Shown: positions 1 to 8,650, counted from the first letter of the stretch. The stretch is 13,128 nucleotides of DNA from Actinidia chinensis (GCA_009663005.1 VIGQ01002077.1:10001-23128), one strand, 5' to 3'. The notes: generated by a model not told the origin, from the sequence alone. Program-made: numbers and translations.

Positions 1-59
1 ATACAAAAAGAAAAAAGAGCAAGATGATTGAGATTACACGAGGGATAACGTTTTGTATG

Positions 60-590
60 GAAAAGGGTAGTTAATGGGCCGAGTCGGGCAGTTCAAATTT
101 TATTTGTCAGATTAAATATGGGCGGAATTTTGGATAGACTTATTGATTAATGAATTTGAATTAGGCTTAAAAATATGAGATTAAAGTCCAGCCCACAAAT
201 TTTAAGAGTTTGAATTTACGAGTTGGGCCAGACCAAAGTTTACGAGTCTTTAAATAATATTTTAAATATATTTTATTTTAAATTTAAAGATTAAAATATC
301 AAAAATAAAAAAATAATGCATAATTATATAAAATTCCCATAAATATTAATTTCTTACATATTAAAATATAAATTTTATAAAAAAATAATTGCCTTCGAGG
401 GAGCAAAGGGTCAGGCGGGGGGATTTCGACTTTTGTCTGGTAGAGTCCGTGGGGGTGGCTCACAGGCTTCAAACTTGAATCAGATCCAGTTCTACTATCT
501 TAAAATGGAGGTCGGCCTGAACCTCTGAACCATGAATTGGGCCAAAGTCCATTGAGCTGAGACGGACCATGAACCCCGAACTTTTTGATG
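60..590. repeat. degenerate GGGCC/GGCCC-rich dispersed repeat
   Basis: Both ends of this stretch carry scattered GGGCC, GGCCAGACC and GCCCA words (for example near 76, 196, 226 and 538). They flank a very AT-rich core at about 245-390. Many plant genomes contain short non-autonomous repeats with GGGCCGGGC-type ends and an AT-rich middle, and this looks like an old copy. I could not define clean terminal inverted repeats or a target duplication, so the borders are approximate. Only the base-composition pattern and the words are seen directly; calling it a transposon relic is inference. Confidence 0.3.
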
Positions 591-741
591 AGACTTATCT
601 TGGGGTCACATTATTGTTTTACAAAACACGTCTTGTATTGCAAAATGAGTGAATATATTCAATTAAGAGATATTTGGTTAGTAGATTGTGTTCGGAAGTT
701 AAAGTAGGTAATGAAATATGAATGAAAACTTTTTAAAATTA

Positions 742-955
742 GGTTCGTTTGATAATGCTTAAAGCCAAACTTGTAAGCTAGTATCAAATAATACCAGAAT
801 TTGTGACTTTTTTTTCTTTTGTAGCTGTACTGAGCTAAAACAAGTGAAAAAGCAAAAACCCAGAAAAGTAAAAAAAATCAACTATGATGACTTTTTTGCT
901 TATTTTAGGTAAAAAGTAAGAAAAAACTAAAAAAAAACTGGTGCCAAACGGAGCC
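742..955. mobile_element. PIF/Harbinger (Tourist-like) MITE
   Basis: This 214-bp element is flanked on both sides by TTA (739-741 and 956-958), the target duplication typical of PIF/Harbinger elements. The left end reads GGTTCGTTTGATAATG. The reverse complement of the right end reads GGCTCCGTTTGGCACC. Both fit the GGNYCYGTTTGG-style inverted termini known in this superfamily, with one base missing on the left. The interior is A- and T-tract rich and has no open frame, so the element is non-autonomous and would depend on a transposase encoded elsewhere. The short TSD could match by chance, but together with the termini the call is fairly good. Confidence 0.7.
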
Positions 956-958
956 TTA

Positions 959-2179
959 ATGTAGAGGCATATAATTATGTACACTCAAGGAGGATTTCGT
1001 TCACAAAAATGCTTTGAATGGTGTAGTTGGAGTAATGTTATTACCTTGACTAGATTAGCAAAAAATTTGTACTTTTGTTCAAAGTTTGTGCAATCTAATT
1101 TCATTGTCTCGAATAATGGCTCAAGGACGGGGCAACGGAATGCTGTCTAAAGCCTCGCAGATGAGAATTTGGAGAACCCTAAATGAATTACATTGTTGAA
1201 GAAATTATTAAAAAGAAGTTTTCTAAAATTGTAATACAAAATTATATCAAGATTGACTATGTGAAAGGGAAGGATTTAAATGAATTGATTATAATATAAT
1301 AGACTCTGTATTAGTACATTCGCATATCGAAAAGTTCTGAAACAACATTAGATGTTTTCATTATAGGATGTTTATCTCATCCCATATTATTATTAAAGTA
1401 AAACACATCAGTTTAATGTGAACTTAATTTAAAACATCTCATACTATTGTGATTTTGCAACTGTAAATAACAGGCCCCCCCCAAATTTACAAAATTTTTA
1501 CTTTAGCTTTTTTAAATTAACATTCAAGGGCAAAAAAGACAATAAAGAGGAGGGAGTGAGGAGGGAGAGAAACCCCAAATCATCTCACAACTCACTTCAC
1601 TCTCGCCCCCAACCCCGAACCCACCAAATCATTTAAATAGTTCTCGCAATTTATTCAGGGAATGGTGGAAAAAAGAATATTATTATTTTTTTTAATGTGA
1701 AAGAACTTAACTTTAAAAAGTTAACCCTTGAATCAGTGGTGTTGACACATTTTCGATATAAGAATTGTTCTGTTCCTTGGTAGTTGTTCCTCAGATTCAT
1801 AAACCCATTCTCTTGTATTTTCTAAGTTTGAAAATCCAGTCTAAGGTCGTTTGCTTAGTACGTTGTGTAGACGTATCATGTTTAAGTCAGTTTGTTAGAC
1901 AGTTGCTAGTGCTACTTCTCTTGTGCGTAAAGATCTTTGGATCTTGGATAATAGATGTATTGATTATTAACACACCTAGCGAGATGCCAAAAATATGTCT
2001 TAAGAAAACCGTGTCTCAATCTTCTAAATCTTGCAATTATTGGGAGGTTTTGCTTCTGATTTATATTTTTCAGAATATGCTTAATCACAAATGTAAACAT
2101 TTTTATTTAATTTTTATAACAAAAATGACTAGATAAAATAGAAAATAGGCAAAATAGCGGAGAAGATGATTGGGGACAA
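959..2179. other. gene-empty AT-rich spacer
   Basis: I see no supportable gene here. It holds a run of eight C at 1475-1482 and a purine-rich patch (GAGGAGGGAG type) at about 1545-1572. The open frame at 1765-2136 has a hydrophobic, low-complexity translation with no recognisable domain as a whole. A five-residue SWIID stretch in it, near 1940, is discussed separately as a possible trace of a copia polyprotein. Confidence 0.5.
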
Positions 2180-2194
2180 TTGGAGATGCTCTAA
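2180..2194. repeat. MITE-terminus-like motif TTGGAGATGCTCTAA
   Basis: The reverse complement, TTAGAGCATCTCCAA, is a terminal word shared by very abundant small plant transposons. Here it would be the right end of an element lying to the left. No matching left terminus (TTAGAGCATCTCCAA on the plus strand) is visible upstream, so at most one end of a truncated copy is present. Confidence 0.35.
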
Positions 2195-2323
2195 ACGAAT
2201 TCTAAAAAAAATTAATTTTTATAATTTGACTCAAATTTTTTTAGCTTGATCTGCATGTGCTAAGTACAACAACAGAACGTTTAAAACCTGCAACCGCATA
2301 TTTTTCACAAAAATATTTATAAT

Positions 2324-2511
2324 TAGGGGCAGAGCCAGAATGCAATTTTCAGGGGAGTCAAAAATCGTCAAAATTCAGTTCAGGTGGATTAACAATTATC
2401 AGGTTTATAAAAATAAATTACAATTTATGGAGTCAAACCATTGGTATTGATAAAACTTATATTAAAAAAAAAATGTAATATGATTCACGGCCCCACCTGA
2501 TTCTGCCCCTG
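2324..2511. mobile_element. hAT-type MITE with 8-bp target duplication
   Basis: This 188-bp element is bounded by perfect 8-bp direct repeats TTTATAAT (2316-2323 and 2512-2519), the TSD size of hAT transposons. The left end starts TAGGGGCAGAGCCAG. The right end read inward on the minus strand starts CAGGGGCAGAATCAG. These termini match the YAGGGGCGGAGCCAG words typical of a common plant hAT-derived family. The interior has no open frame, so this is a non-autonomous copy. The intact duplication and well-kept ends point to a comparatively recent insertion for this window. Confidence 0.8.
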
Positions 2512-2734
2512 TTTATAATGGTTATTAATAGACGTTTTTTACACCTACTGTATTCTCAGACATCCAAAGGTTTGGATATGCTCATGGGATCATAGCAGGG
2601 AGCAAGGGTGGAGGTGTTGGATTCATCAACAGAGGAAACTCAATGCAATGCCAAAATGATAATAAATCTTACTTTCAATACCAATAATACATACTTCACA
2701 ACCATGAAGGGAATTTTCAAACTTAACTCGCATG

Positions 2735-3100
2735 ACACGTTGGGGAGCAAGAGCAAGAAGGGATTTTTTCTCGGTGTGGGCACCAATAAATTTTCATGTC
2801 CAAAATCCTCCGCCTGGCTCCAATGGGCAATGGCCAGTAGAAGTGCACACCAGATTTGCCAAAAAACAAGCTCATAGCCGCGGTTTGCAAAAGAGCTTCC
2901 GGGGCAACAATCTCCCAGTACCAAACGGATCCAGTTGGAAGTCGTTGCCTTTGAAATCTACGAAGAGTTCAGGCAACCTCTTGTGTGCCCCAAAGACTAG
3001 CCACCAGTCATCTATAACCCTATCACCAAACATGAGACAAAAATATAAGTGGTTAGGCCAATCTGCCTCATCCACGGAGAGGAACAAATAATTCACTATC
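2735..3100 (-). pseudogene. cytochrome P450 (CYP71 clan) 3'-end pseudogene
   Basis: Read on the minus strand, this piece keeps the end of a plant microsomal P450, a haem monooxygenase normally anchored to the ER. In one frame it has VDFKGNDFQLDPFGTGR, the approach to the haem loop (FxxGxRxCxG). The frame then shifts by one base and continues CCPGSSFANRGYELV, giving the Cys ligand (about 2900) and the L-helix. Further single-base shifts follow. One is in a T-run (plus-strand A-run at 2861-2866), after which LANLV is readable. Another frame gives FYWPLPIGA and then LDM, and a return to the first downstream frame gives PTPRKNPFLLLLP, the usual CYP71-type C-terminal segment. Everything N-terminal to about the ERR/PERF region is missing or unrecognisable. 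The P450 identity is strong; the subfamily is not determined. With at least four frameshifts it cannot make a functional enzyme. Confidence 0.82.
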
Positions 3101-3628
3101 ACAAGAATTTTATTACAATGAGTACCAATAAGGAGGAGCTCCTCTCCACATCAACCTCTTCAGCACTCTCTCATTCTCACCATCGCACTGTCTCTCTCAG
3201 ATCTCACAGCCCCCCACAATTCTAGCCCACTCTCTTATCAGATCCCCTGTGTGCTCTCGGTGCTCTAACGAGCACCATTAGCACTCCCCCAGCCCCCGCC
3301 CCAGCCCCCTTGCACACAGCAAACATGATGTGTGCACCGTGTAATCTCCAAGGATACATCTGCTTCAGCCCCCTGCTCTCCTCTAATGGTCATATTGTTG
3401 TATTAGAGGCATTAGAGAAGAGACGATGAGCTCATGACTGAGCTATACATCCCTCTTCTTGACAATGGCGGAGCCTCCATCTGCGATTCTTCGCCGGCTT
3501 CTTGACAGAAGCTATCAGAGTTTCTCTCTCTTCCTTCTTTCCTTATTCTTTTCATTCTCCTTCTTTCTTCCGTTAGAAGAAGAAGTAGCATGTCGATGGG
3601 CTTGGACGTCCATTTGAGGGGGCATAGG

Positions 3629-3652
3629 CTATTGGGGCTTGTGTCCCAATAG
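3629..3652. other. perfect 8-bp inverted repeat (hairpin)
   Basis: CTATTGGG (3629-3636) and CCCAATAG (3645-3652) are exact reverse complements around an 8-base loop. There is no U-run after it and no gene before it, so it is only recorded as a structure. Its role, if any, is unknown. Confidence 0.5.
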
Positions 3653-4307
3653 TGATTACCTCTTCATCTGAGCTTCATCTGGGCTGCTCCTTTATTCCTG
3701 AGCGTGGGACTTCAATTGGGCCGGACCAAAACACCCCTACCTCATCCACTTTGGCATCTAAAACTCCTCCGGTTTCATCCTAGGATGCCGGGGGTTATCT
3801 TCGATTGACCCATATTGGTGGTTCACCATTGTTCCAGCAGCCACTTCAAGCCCACTTGTCGTGTCCTGCCTCATCGTCGAAGTACTAGTAATGGTATAGA
3901 GGACCAAAAACGGAGAGTTCTAATTACCGATCAAAAGTCATCACAATTTGATTATGATACCGTACGTAATTTTTTGTCTTTTCCTTTTTTTCACTAAATA
4001 CCTAACCAAATAAGTTATTCCAAACACACGACACAACAATCTCGTCTTTTTTTCTTCCTCCAGAATGGTATTATGATTTTTTCCACAGGCCACATCCTAT
4101 CGTTTTTTAGATTAATTCTTGCAGTTAGTAGCTATAGTTTTTTATTTTTTCAACAAATTTATAACGCATAATTTTAGTTTATAAAGGTCAAAATTTTCAA
4201 AAATCTCAAGTATTTTAAATAATATAATGCAAAAATAAAAAATAATAAATGAGAGGCAGCTATGAAAAATCCAAATTATTCTGATTGACTAACTCACGCT
4301 CCTCTCC

Positions 4308-4320
4308 CTCTCTCTCTCTC
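4308..4320. repeat. (TC)n microsatellite
   Basis: An uninterrupted CT/TC dinucleotide tract inside a longer pyrimidine-rich patch (4300-4345). Length variation between individuals would be expected but cannot be judged from one sequence. Confidence 0.7.
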
Positions 4321-4667
4321 ATCCTCACCTCAAAACTTCTCTCCCTGATTATTAATAATTTTTATCATAATTCTTTGTGTCTAGTGGACTCGCATCTTAG
4401 CAATTCTGTAATAAAATTTAAAACATTAAACTTTAGAGAAGATGGTCGAATTGAATTATCAATATAGGGTTATGGCAAATGATCGTAACATATCTGTGTT
4501 CTAAAAATCGTAGTCTGTCCCGACTTCATTATTGTGCCGTGCAGGGCGTGAGACCAAAATTATAATATGTTGCCGTCAATCCGTTTACACCTTAATCCAT
4601 TTACCTTAGGTGCAATTCCAAGTCCTCCGCAGCTTGTATTTCTCACATGTTTTTCTATGAGTCCACA

Positions 4668-4935
4668 TTTCTTTTTTCTTTGTGATTAACACTAGTATCC
4701 TGGTTTAAAGCCCAGAATATTCTGTACTTGGGCAGCTCCCTTCCACCTACATAATGTTAAACACGGTTATGCAACAGTCAGAAATTGAATGCGGGACCTT
4801 CGAATGTTAACCGCCATTCCGAAATGTCGCCCTTCCAATAAGGATACCGACCAGGGACAAGTTGTTAAATTCGAACCAATACTGAAGTAGATAAAACTGC
4901 TCTTACCAGTTGGACTAAATCTGGTTCGAGTCCCA
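4668..4935 (-). mobile_element. tRNA-derived SINE-like sequence with two tRNA-like heads
   Basis: On the minus strand, TAGTCCAACTGGTAAGAGC (about 4915-4897) resembles the A box of RNA polymerase III promoters. GGTTCGAATTT (about 4877-4867) resembles the B box, about 40 bases on, close to tRNA spacing. Four of five T-arm pairs around the second motif can form with wobble. Further along the same strand, at about 4830-4776, TTCGGAATGGCGG and CATTCAATTT look like eroded A and B boxes of a Ser/Leu-type tRNA head. An A-rich AAAGAAAAAAGAAA stretch (about 4685-4668) could be the tail. No target duplication was found and no acceptor stem pairs, so this is not a working tRNA gene. It may be a dimeric SINE, one SINE next to a pseudo-tRNA, or coincidence of short motifs. 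Confidence 0.4.
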
Positions 4936-5220
4936 TTTCTTGATCATAGAATTAGAGTTTTATTCTCCATGTTTTTTTTACGCATAAAGAGGAATTTCTT
5001 TATTGCATTGGTGGTGCCCAAATGCTCTGTCAACTGAAACGTAGATGTACCCCATTTTTGAGCAATCGGTTAGATAAGGGTATTTAAAAGATAGTTTAGT
5101 TGACATAAATGGGCCATTATTTTAATTGGGTACAGCTAAGTGTAGGTGAACATAAATGTATATAAAACTTATATGTTTTAAAAATTTTTTTATTAAATTT
5201 AAAAAAAATCACTAAAAATC

Positions 5221-5275
5221 AAAAGAAATAACTTTTAGATGGTTTTATTTGGGTTAAAATGATTTTTTTGTCCTT
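5221..5275 (+). repeat. imperfect direct repeat, copy 1
   Basis: This copy shares an AAAAGAAATnACTTTTA start, a TTTTATT middle and a TTTTTnGnCCTT end with 5424-5474, about 200 bp downstream. The second copy is a few bases shorter in the middle. The AT-rich composition makes partial chance matching possible. The conserved order of the three blocks argues for a real, old duplication, perhaps inside a transposon. Confidence 0.45.
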
Positions 5276-5423
5276 CGTGAATTTTTTTCTGAATTAGATG
5301 GAATTTTTTACATTTTGAAACTCCTCTAATTAAAAAAAAATTGAAAAAGTATGAAATTTTCAGCAAACATCAAAAAAAATTGACTATTAAAGACGAAAAT
5401 CAAAATAACTAATTTTAAAAGAT

Positions 5424-5474
5424 AAAAAGAAATCACTTTTAAATAATTTTATTAAAAATAATATTTTTGCCCTT
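5424..5474 (+). repeat. imperfect direct repeat, copy 2
   Basis: Second copy of the block described at 5221-5275. It starts AAAAAGAAATCACTTTTA and ends TTTTTGCCCTT. It lacks about six bases relative to the first copy in the centre. Confidence 0.45.
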
Positions 5475-5710
5475 AACTAAAAATTTGGTTAATTAAAAAT
5501 GATTTATTTTTGGCAGATACTAGTTACTTGTAACCCCTGTCTACAACTTATAATTTTCTTAAAGGAAGTCCAAATTAGATATTGATGTTGACTTTAAAGT
5601 CTCTTCGTATAATTATGGTAGTCTATTTCGGGGAAAAGAACACATAATGTTATGAGAATAAGTAGCTTTGTGATGTTTCAAATTGCCAATTCCAAATCCG
5701 TATACCAGGA

Positions 5711-5804
5711 AACCCAGGGCTCTGATTATTTCACGATGCCTCCAGTCTTTGGTAAAGTTTCCTAGTGAGAATTCAGTATTGTCACCCAATGTTTTAAAAA
5801 CGCG
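5711..5804 (+). repeat. dispersed repeat, copy 1 (with left end of a hAT MITE)
   Basis: This segment matches 9535-9634 over almost its whole length. Shared blocks are TCTGATTATTTCA, CTTTGGTAAA, TTCCTAGTG, AATTCAGTA and TTGTCACCCAATGTTTT, with small indels between them. The last block contains the junction at which the complete hAT-type MITE begins in the other copy: TTGTCACC at 5779-5786, then CAATGTTTT from 5787. After about 5822 the resemblance ends, close to the flank of the copia-type LTR. So this copy appears to hold only the first 30-35 bases of the MITE. Indels are not multiples of three, so conserved coding is unlikely. Confidence 0.75.
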
Positions 5805-6178
5805 AAGGTAACCGAGAAGGTAGAGAAATTTTATTTCTGTTAGTTTAAATCAGAAAGTTTGAATCAAATAAAAGAAAGAAGAACAAAATATCAACAATGC
5901 AACTTAAGGATGTAGAACTTGATTGCAGAGGCCGCTCTGAATTAAAATCAGTTCCTTAAGTCGTTTACAACTCGCACTTGGTAATTAGGAATATAGGTGT
6001 AGATCTCAGAATACAAACAACACGCTGTTTGGATAGTAATACTCCAATAGAAGATCACGTAGAACCTTCAAGAGTGTTTTCTCTCTCTCAAATAAAAATT
6101 AGAAGCTGATGGATGCTCTAGCATCTCTAACACTTGTTGAAGGATTTCGAATGAATGAAGAATGTTAGGATGGGGAGG

Positions 6179-6188
6179 TATTTATAGG
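6179..6188 (-). promoter_or_regulatory. TATA box of the minus-strand LTR
   Basis: CCTATAAATA on the minus strand is a near-consensus plant TATA box, placed as expected in the middle of the LTR. Transcription would start around 6155-6145 and run toward lower coordinates. Its activity today is unknown; the element has no coding region in this window. Confidence 0.6.
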
Positions 6189-6543
6189 AATCTAACACAC
6201 CTTTCTGGAGAGGTCAATCTCTTTGGAAAGGCAACCCATTTGGCCAAAATAGCACTATCGGCCAAACAGTGTGCATAGGGACATTCTGCACAAATTGAAA
6301 GGTGCACCTATTCGAGAGTAAAGAAACATATTCTTAAAAAATTCGTAATTACCGTTCGTAAATTCGAAACGGTGTGCTTTGACCATCCAAAAGGAAGTGA
6401 ATTCCGGGGAAAAATATACTTGCGTAATTTAAAAATTAAAAATAATGGATAAATTTTTCTAAAAAAAGAATATTCACTAGCCCCAAGCCGGCCGCTCGCA
6501 CGGAACCGAAACCCGAACTAAACCTATAAAAAAAACCCCTTTT

Positions 6544-6560
6544 GGGGGGGGGTTCGGGGG
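6544..6560 (+). other. G-rich tract (G9 plus G5)
   Basis: A run of nine G (6544-6552) followed by TTC and five G (6556-6560), then CGGCTGCGGCG. It lies in the U3 part of the minus-strand copia-type LTR, so the element's own strand is C-rich here. The tract could form a G-quadruplex, but the spacing gives only two long G runs plus shorter ones. Homopolymer length may also be affected by sequencing error. Confidence 0.5.
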
Positions 6561-6673
6561 CGGCTGCGGCGCAAGCCACACATGGGTAAATCCATAAAGC
6601 CCTAGGAAGGATCAGGCTCACTTTTATACATTTTAACGTTCCCCTTTAAAAAACTTGTGGTGCCCAAGGCCCA

Positions 6674-7369
6674 ATTTAAAGAGTCCATATTGGTTCTTAT
6701 CATTCTACAACTTGCCTTTTCTTTTGTTCAATGTGGCAATCTTGTCTATCCACATTTTTTCTTAGCATTGAAATTTCTTTGAGAAACAATTTTTCCATTT
6801 CAAATTAACCTGTTTTGACAATTTAATACACTAAATTCATCTTACTCATTAGGAAGAACATGATGTTAGTAAATCCCGCCATAATTATCTTTATTTTTTT
6901 TTCAGGAAATTAAAAAAATATGGACATTATATTTTAAGTAATTTAATACTTCGTGGGTTAAATGAAGATTTACAACTTGTGGATAAAATTATATTCATTT
7001 GAATAATGTAATTACTTGAAAACTGGAGGACCAAAGTATGATTTGCAAATAAAATAACTTTGAATGGGACAGATGCTCTTCTTTTCGGTGGAAAAGAGGA
7101 GTGGGTGCATGTGGATGAGTGTGTGGGGGAAAGGGGTTTCTAAAAATTATAAGGAAGAGAATGAAAGAAAGAAAAACACAACGGGCGAGACGGAGAGAGG
7201 AGAGAGGGTGAGAGAGCGCGAGAGAAGGAAGATAGGAGAACTCAAAATATGCCTCAAAAATTTTGTTTCAAGGTATATTCAATTCGTCAATCCCTTCTTA
7301 GTGTTCTTCTCAAATACCCGAAAATATGAATTATATATATTTTTTTAGATCAAAATTTGAATAATAGAA
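6674..7369. other. gene-empty stretch with purine-rich tract
   Basis: No gene is supportable. GAGGACCAAAGTATGATTTGC near 7026 and the phrase GGGTTAAATGAAGATTTAC near 6955 resemble text found inside long gypsy LTRs, so the LTR annotated from 7370 may begin earlier. About 7150-7240 is a strongly purine-biased tract with GAGAGAGG and GAGAGAGCGCGAGAG. The 94-codon frame at 7064-7348 crosses this tract. It owes its length to the purine bias, and its translation is low-complexity Lys/Glu/Arg. Confidence 0.4.
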
Positions 7370-7714
7370 AGAAATTGTGTACTAATCGAACGCAAACCGT
7401 ATTATGATCATAAATTTTTCAATATGATGTCAGAATTACAAACTTTCAGTTTCATAGAAATCTATTATTAAAATTATCTACAACTTTTATTTACAACTCT
7501 CTCTCAAAATCATACTTCTAAGTGATGCGAAATTAGACTGTAATAGAAATCCCCAAACTGGAAAAAATGAATAACTAGTTGAACAGAACTTACCGAATTT
7601 TGGAAAAAATAGTTACATCTATTAGAAAAATCTACATATTTAATGTGATACAATAGTATAGGCGGCCAATTAGACTTTCATAAATTTATGAAATGATTTT
7701 AATACCCAAAATAT

Positions 7715-8275
7715 TTATAACCAAACCTGCTGTAGTCAAACTTATGTGCAGAAACTGTGAAAGTTTATAATTTCCCTTATTAAAAATAGTTACAATAGTT
7801 TAGAAAATTATAATAATTTTACTCTAGATAAGATTATGTGTATAGTATGTTTTTTTAAATTATAGAGCAAATTATATGGAGAGTATTTATAAAAATCGCA
7901 ACAGAGCGACTGACAGAAGGAATTCTGTGCAGAAACTGAGCTGTTAGAAGAATTTTTTGAAAATAGTATATAGTGTATAAATATCTAATGAATTTTACTG
8001 TCGATACATATATTGTGCTATAATGTGTATGTAAAAGTTTCAGAGTTAAACTATAACCTGAATGGTTATAAAAATTATAAACCGAGCTACTGCCAGAAGA
8101 AATTCTGTGCAGAAATGAATTGTTAGAAGAATTTTTGAAATAGTTAAAGTAGAGTATAAATATGATAATAATTTTACCGTAAATACATATATGTGTCTAA
8201 TAGTTGTGTAAAAGTTTCAGAGATAAAACCATAACCGATAATTTTTTATAAAAATCATAAACCGGACTGATGTTC
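7715..8275 (+). repeat. tandem repeat array, period about 180 bp
   Basis: Successive anchors are regularly spaced. TTATAA(A/C)(A/C)A begins at 7715, 7887, 8066 and 8246 (steps 172, 179, 180). GTGCAGAAA begins at 7746, 7927 and 8107 (steps 181, 180). Each unit also carries GTTAGAAGAATTTTT, TTTTAC(T/C), and in units 2 and 3 GTAAAAGTTTCAGAG. Units starting at 7887 and 8066 are the best matched; the one at 7715 is more diverged; the one at 8246 is cut after about 30 bases. A further worn unit may precede 7715, since ATAGTTACA recurs at 7609 and 7786. The array sits inside the long LTR. Confidence 0.8.
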
Positions 8276-8650
8276 TTGAAAACATATATAAAACCAATTT
8301 TGAGAAGTAATCGAATATAAATAAAATTCTACTTAGAAATTTATTTTAAATTTTAGTATCTTATCCATAAAACCACGAGAGACATTAAATCTAACAATTA
8401 TAATAATTAAAACTTAGGACCCAAAACCGAAGGAGAACCCCTTCAATCTAGCATACGAGCGGATACGAGAAGGGCGTAGAATACGCATAAGGGGGTATTG
8501 TTACAGTTACTACCTTAAAAATGATTGGATACTGATAGCATGGTGGTTGTTGTTTTTTTAACTGATATTTTAGTGAAGCCTGTATGTTTTAATTGTGCCA
8601 TGGAAAATGTGAAAATGTTATTTTGTGAATGAAAATATTATTTTAGACGA

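Larger units (their letters stand above)
3103..4530. other. gene-empty stretch, pyrimidine-rich with LTR-like wording
   Basis: No supportable gene. The 3140-3560 part is C/T-rich, including TTCTTCCTTCTTT-type tracts. The part from 3590 to 3800 has GGGCTTGG, GGGCCGGACC and similar words often seen in plant LTRs, but I could not find both LTR borders, a primer-binding site or a target duplication. A perfect 8-bp hairpin stem is at 3629-3652. A short TC microsatellite lies at 4308-4320. Two 60-codon frames at 3815-3997 and 4285-4467 show no domain. Confidence 0.4.
4936..5710. other. AT-rich gene-empty stretch with imperfect direct repeat
   Basis: There is no gene. The part from about 5155 to 5515 is extremely rich in A and T tracts and includes a degenerate direct repeat (5221-5275 and 5424-5474). 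A weak inverted resemblance between GGGTACAGCTAAGTGTAG near 5138 and the reverse complement of the sequence near 5525-5540 (GGGGTTACAAGTAACTAG) hints at a MITE, but there is no convincing target duplication. Confidence 0.4.
5838..6673 (-). mobile_element. copia-type LTR, minus orientation
   Basis: On the minus strand this reads like a plant Ty1/copia LTR. A GC-rich U3 (about 6475-6580) is followed by a TATA box CCTATAAATA (6188-6179), then CATTCTTCATTCATTCG and a leader with GAGAGAGA and U5-like text, ending in TAACA at 5842-5838. The following five bases (GAAAT, minus strand) could be a TSD. A near match is available if the upstream LTR edge is at 6673 (TGGGCC start, preceded by TAAAT, four of five identical). 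That edge is uncertain and could lie up to about 6720. No primer-binding site, gag or pol follows, so this is a solo or isolated LTR. The family name rests on overall similarity in wording, not on a search. Confidence 0.6.

Noticed and set aside
1765..2136. 123-codon open frame as a gene
   Set aside because: The translation is hydrophobic and biased, no domain is visible, and there is no promoter, intron or polyadenylation context. It is the longest open frame only because the sequence is T-rich there.
2732..3091. 119-codon plus-strand open frame as a gene
   Set aside because: It lies antisense to the P450 relic, whose motifs are on the minus strand. The plus frame has no domain.
3885..3910. 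TGGTATAGAGG as a retrotransposon primer-binding site
   Set aside because: It resembles TGGTATCAGAGC only partly, and no LTR end (…CA) sits immediately before it.
4860..4935. Functional tRNA gene on the minus strand
   Set aside because: A- and B-box-like motifs exist, but there is no acceptor stem, the D stem does not pair properly and no anticodon loop is convincing.
6436..6621. 61-codon minus-strand frame
   Set aside because: It lies wholly inside the GC-rich U3 of the copia-type LTR. Its Ala/Pro-rich residues only reflect base composition.
7064..7348. 94-codon frame rich in Lys, Glu and Arg
   Set aside because: It comes from a GA-rich purine tract that lacks stop codons in this frame, not from a protein.
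7715..8275. CRISPR array
   Set aside because: The units are about 180 bp, diverged along their whole length, lie in plant DNA and lack a short-repeat and unique-spacer pattern.
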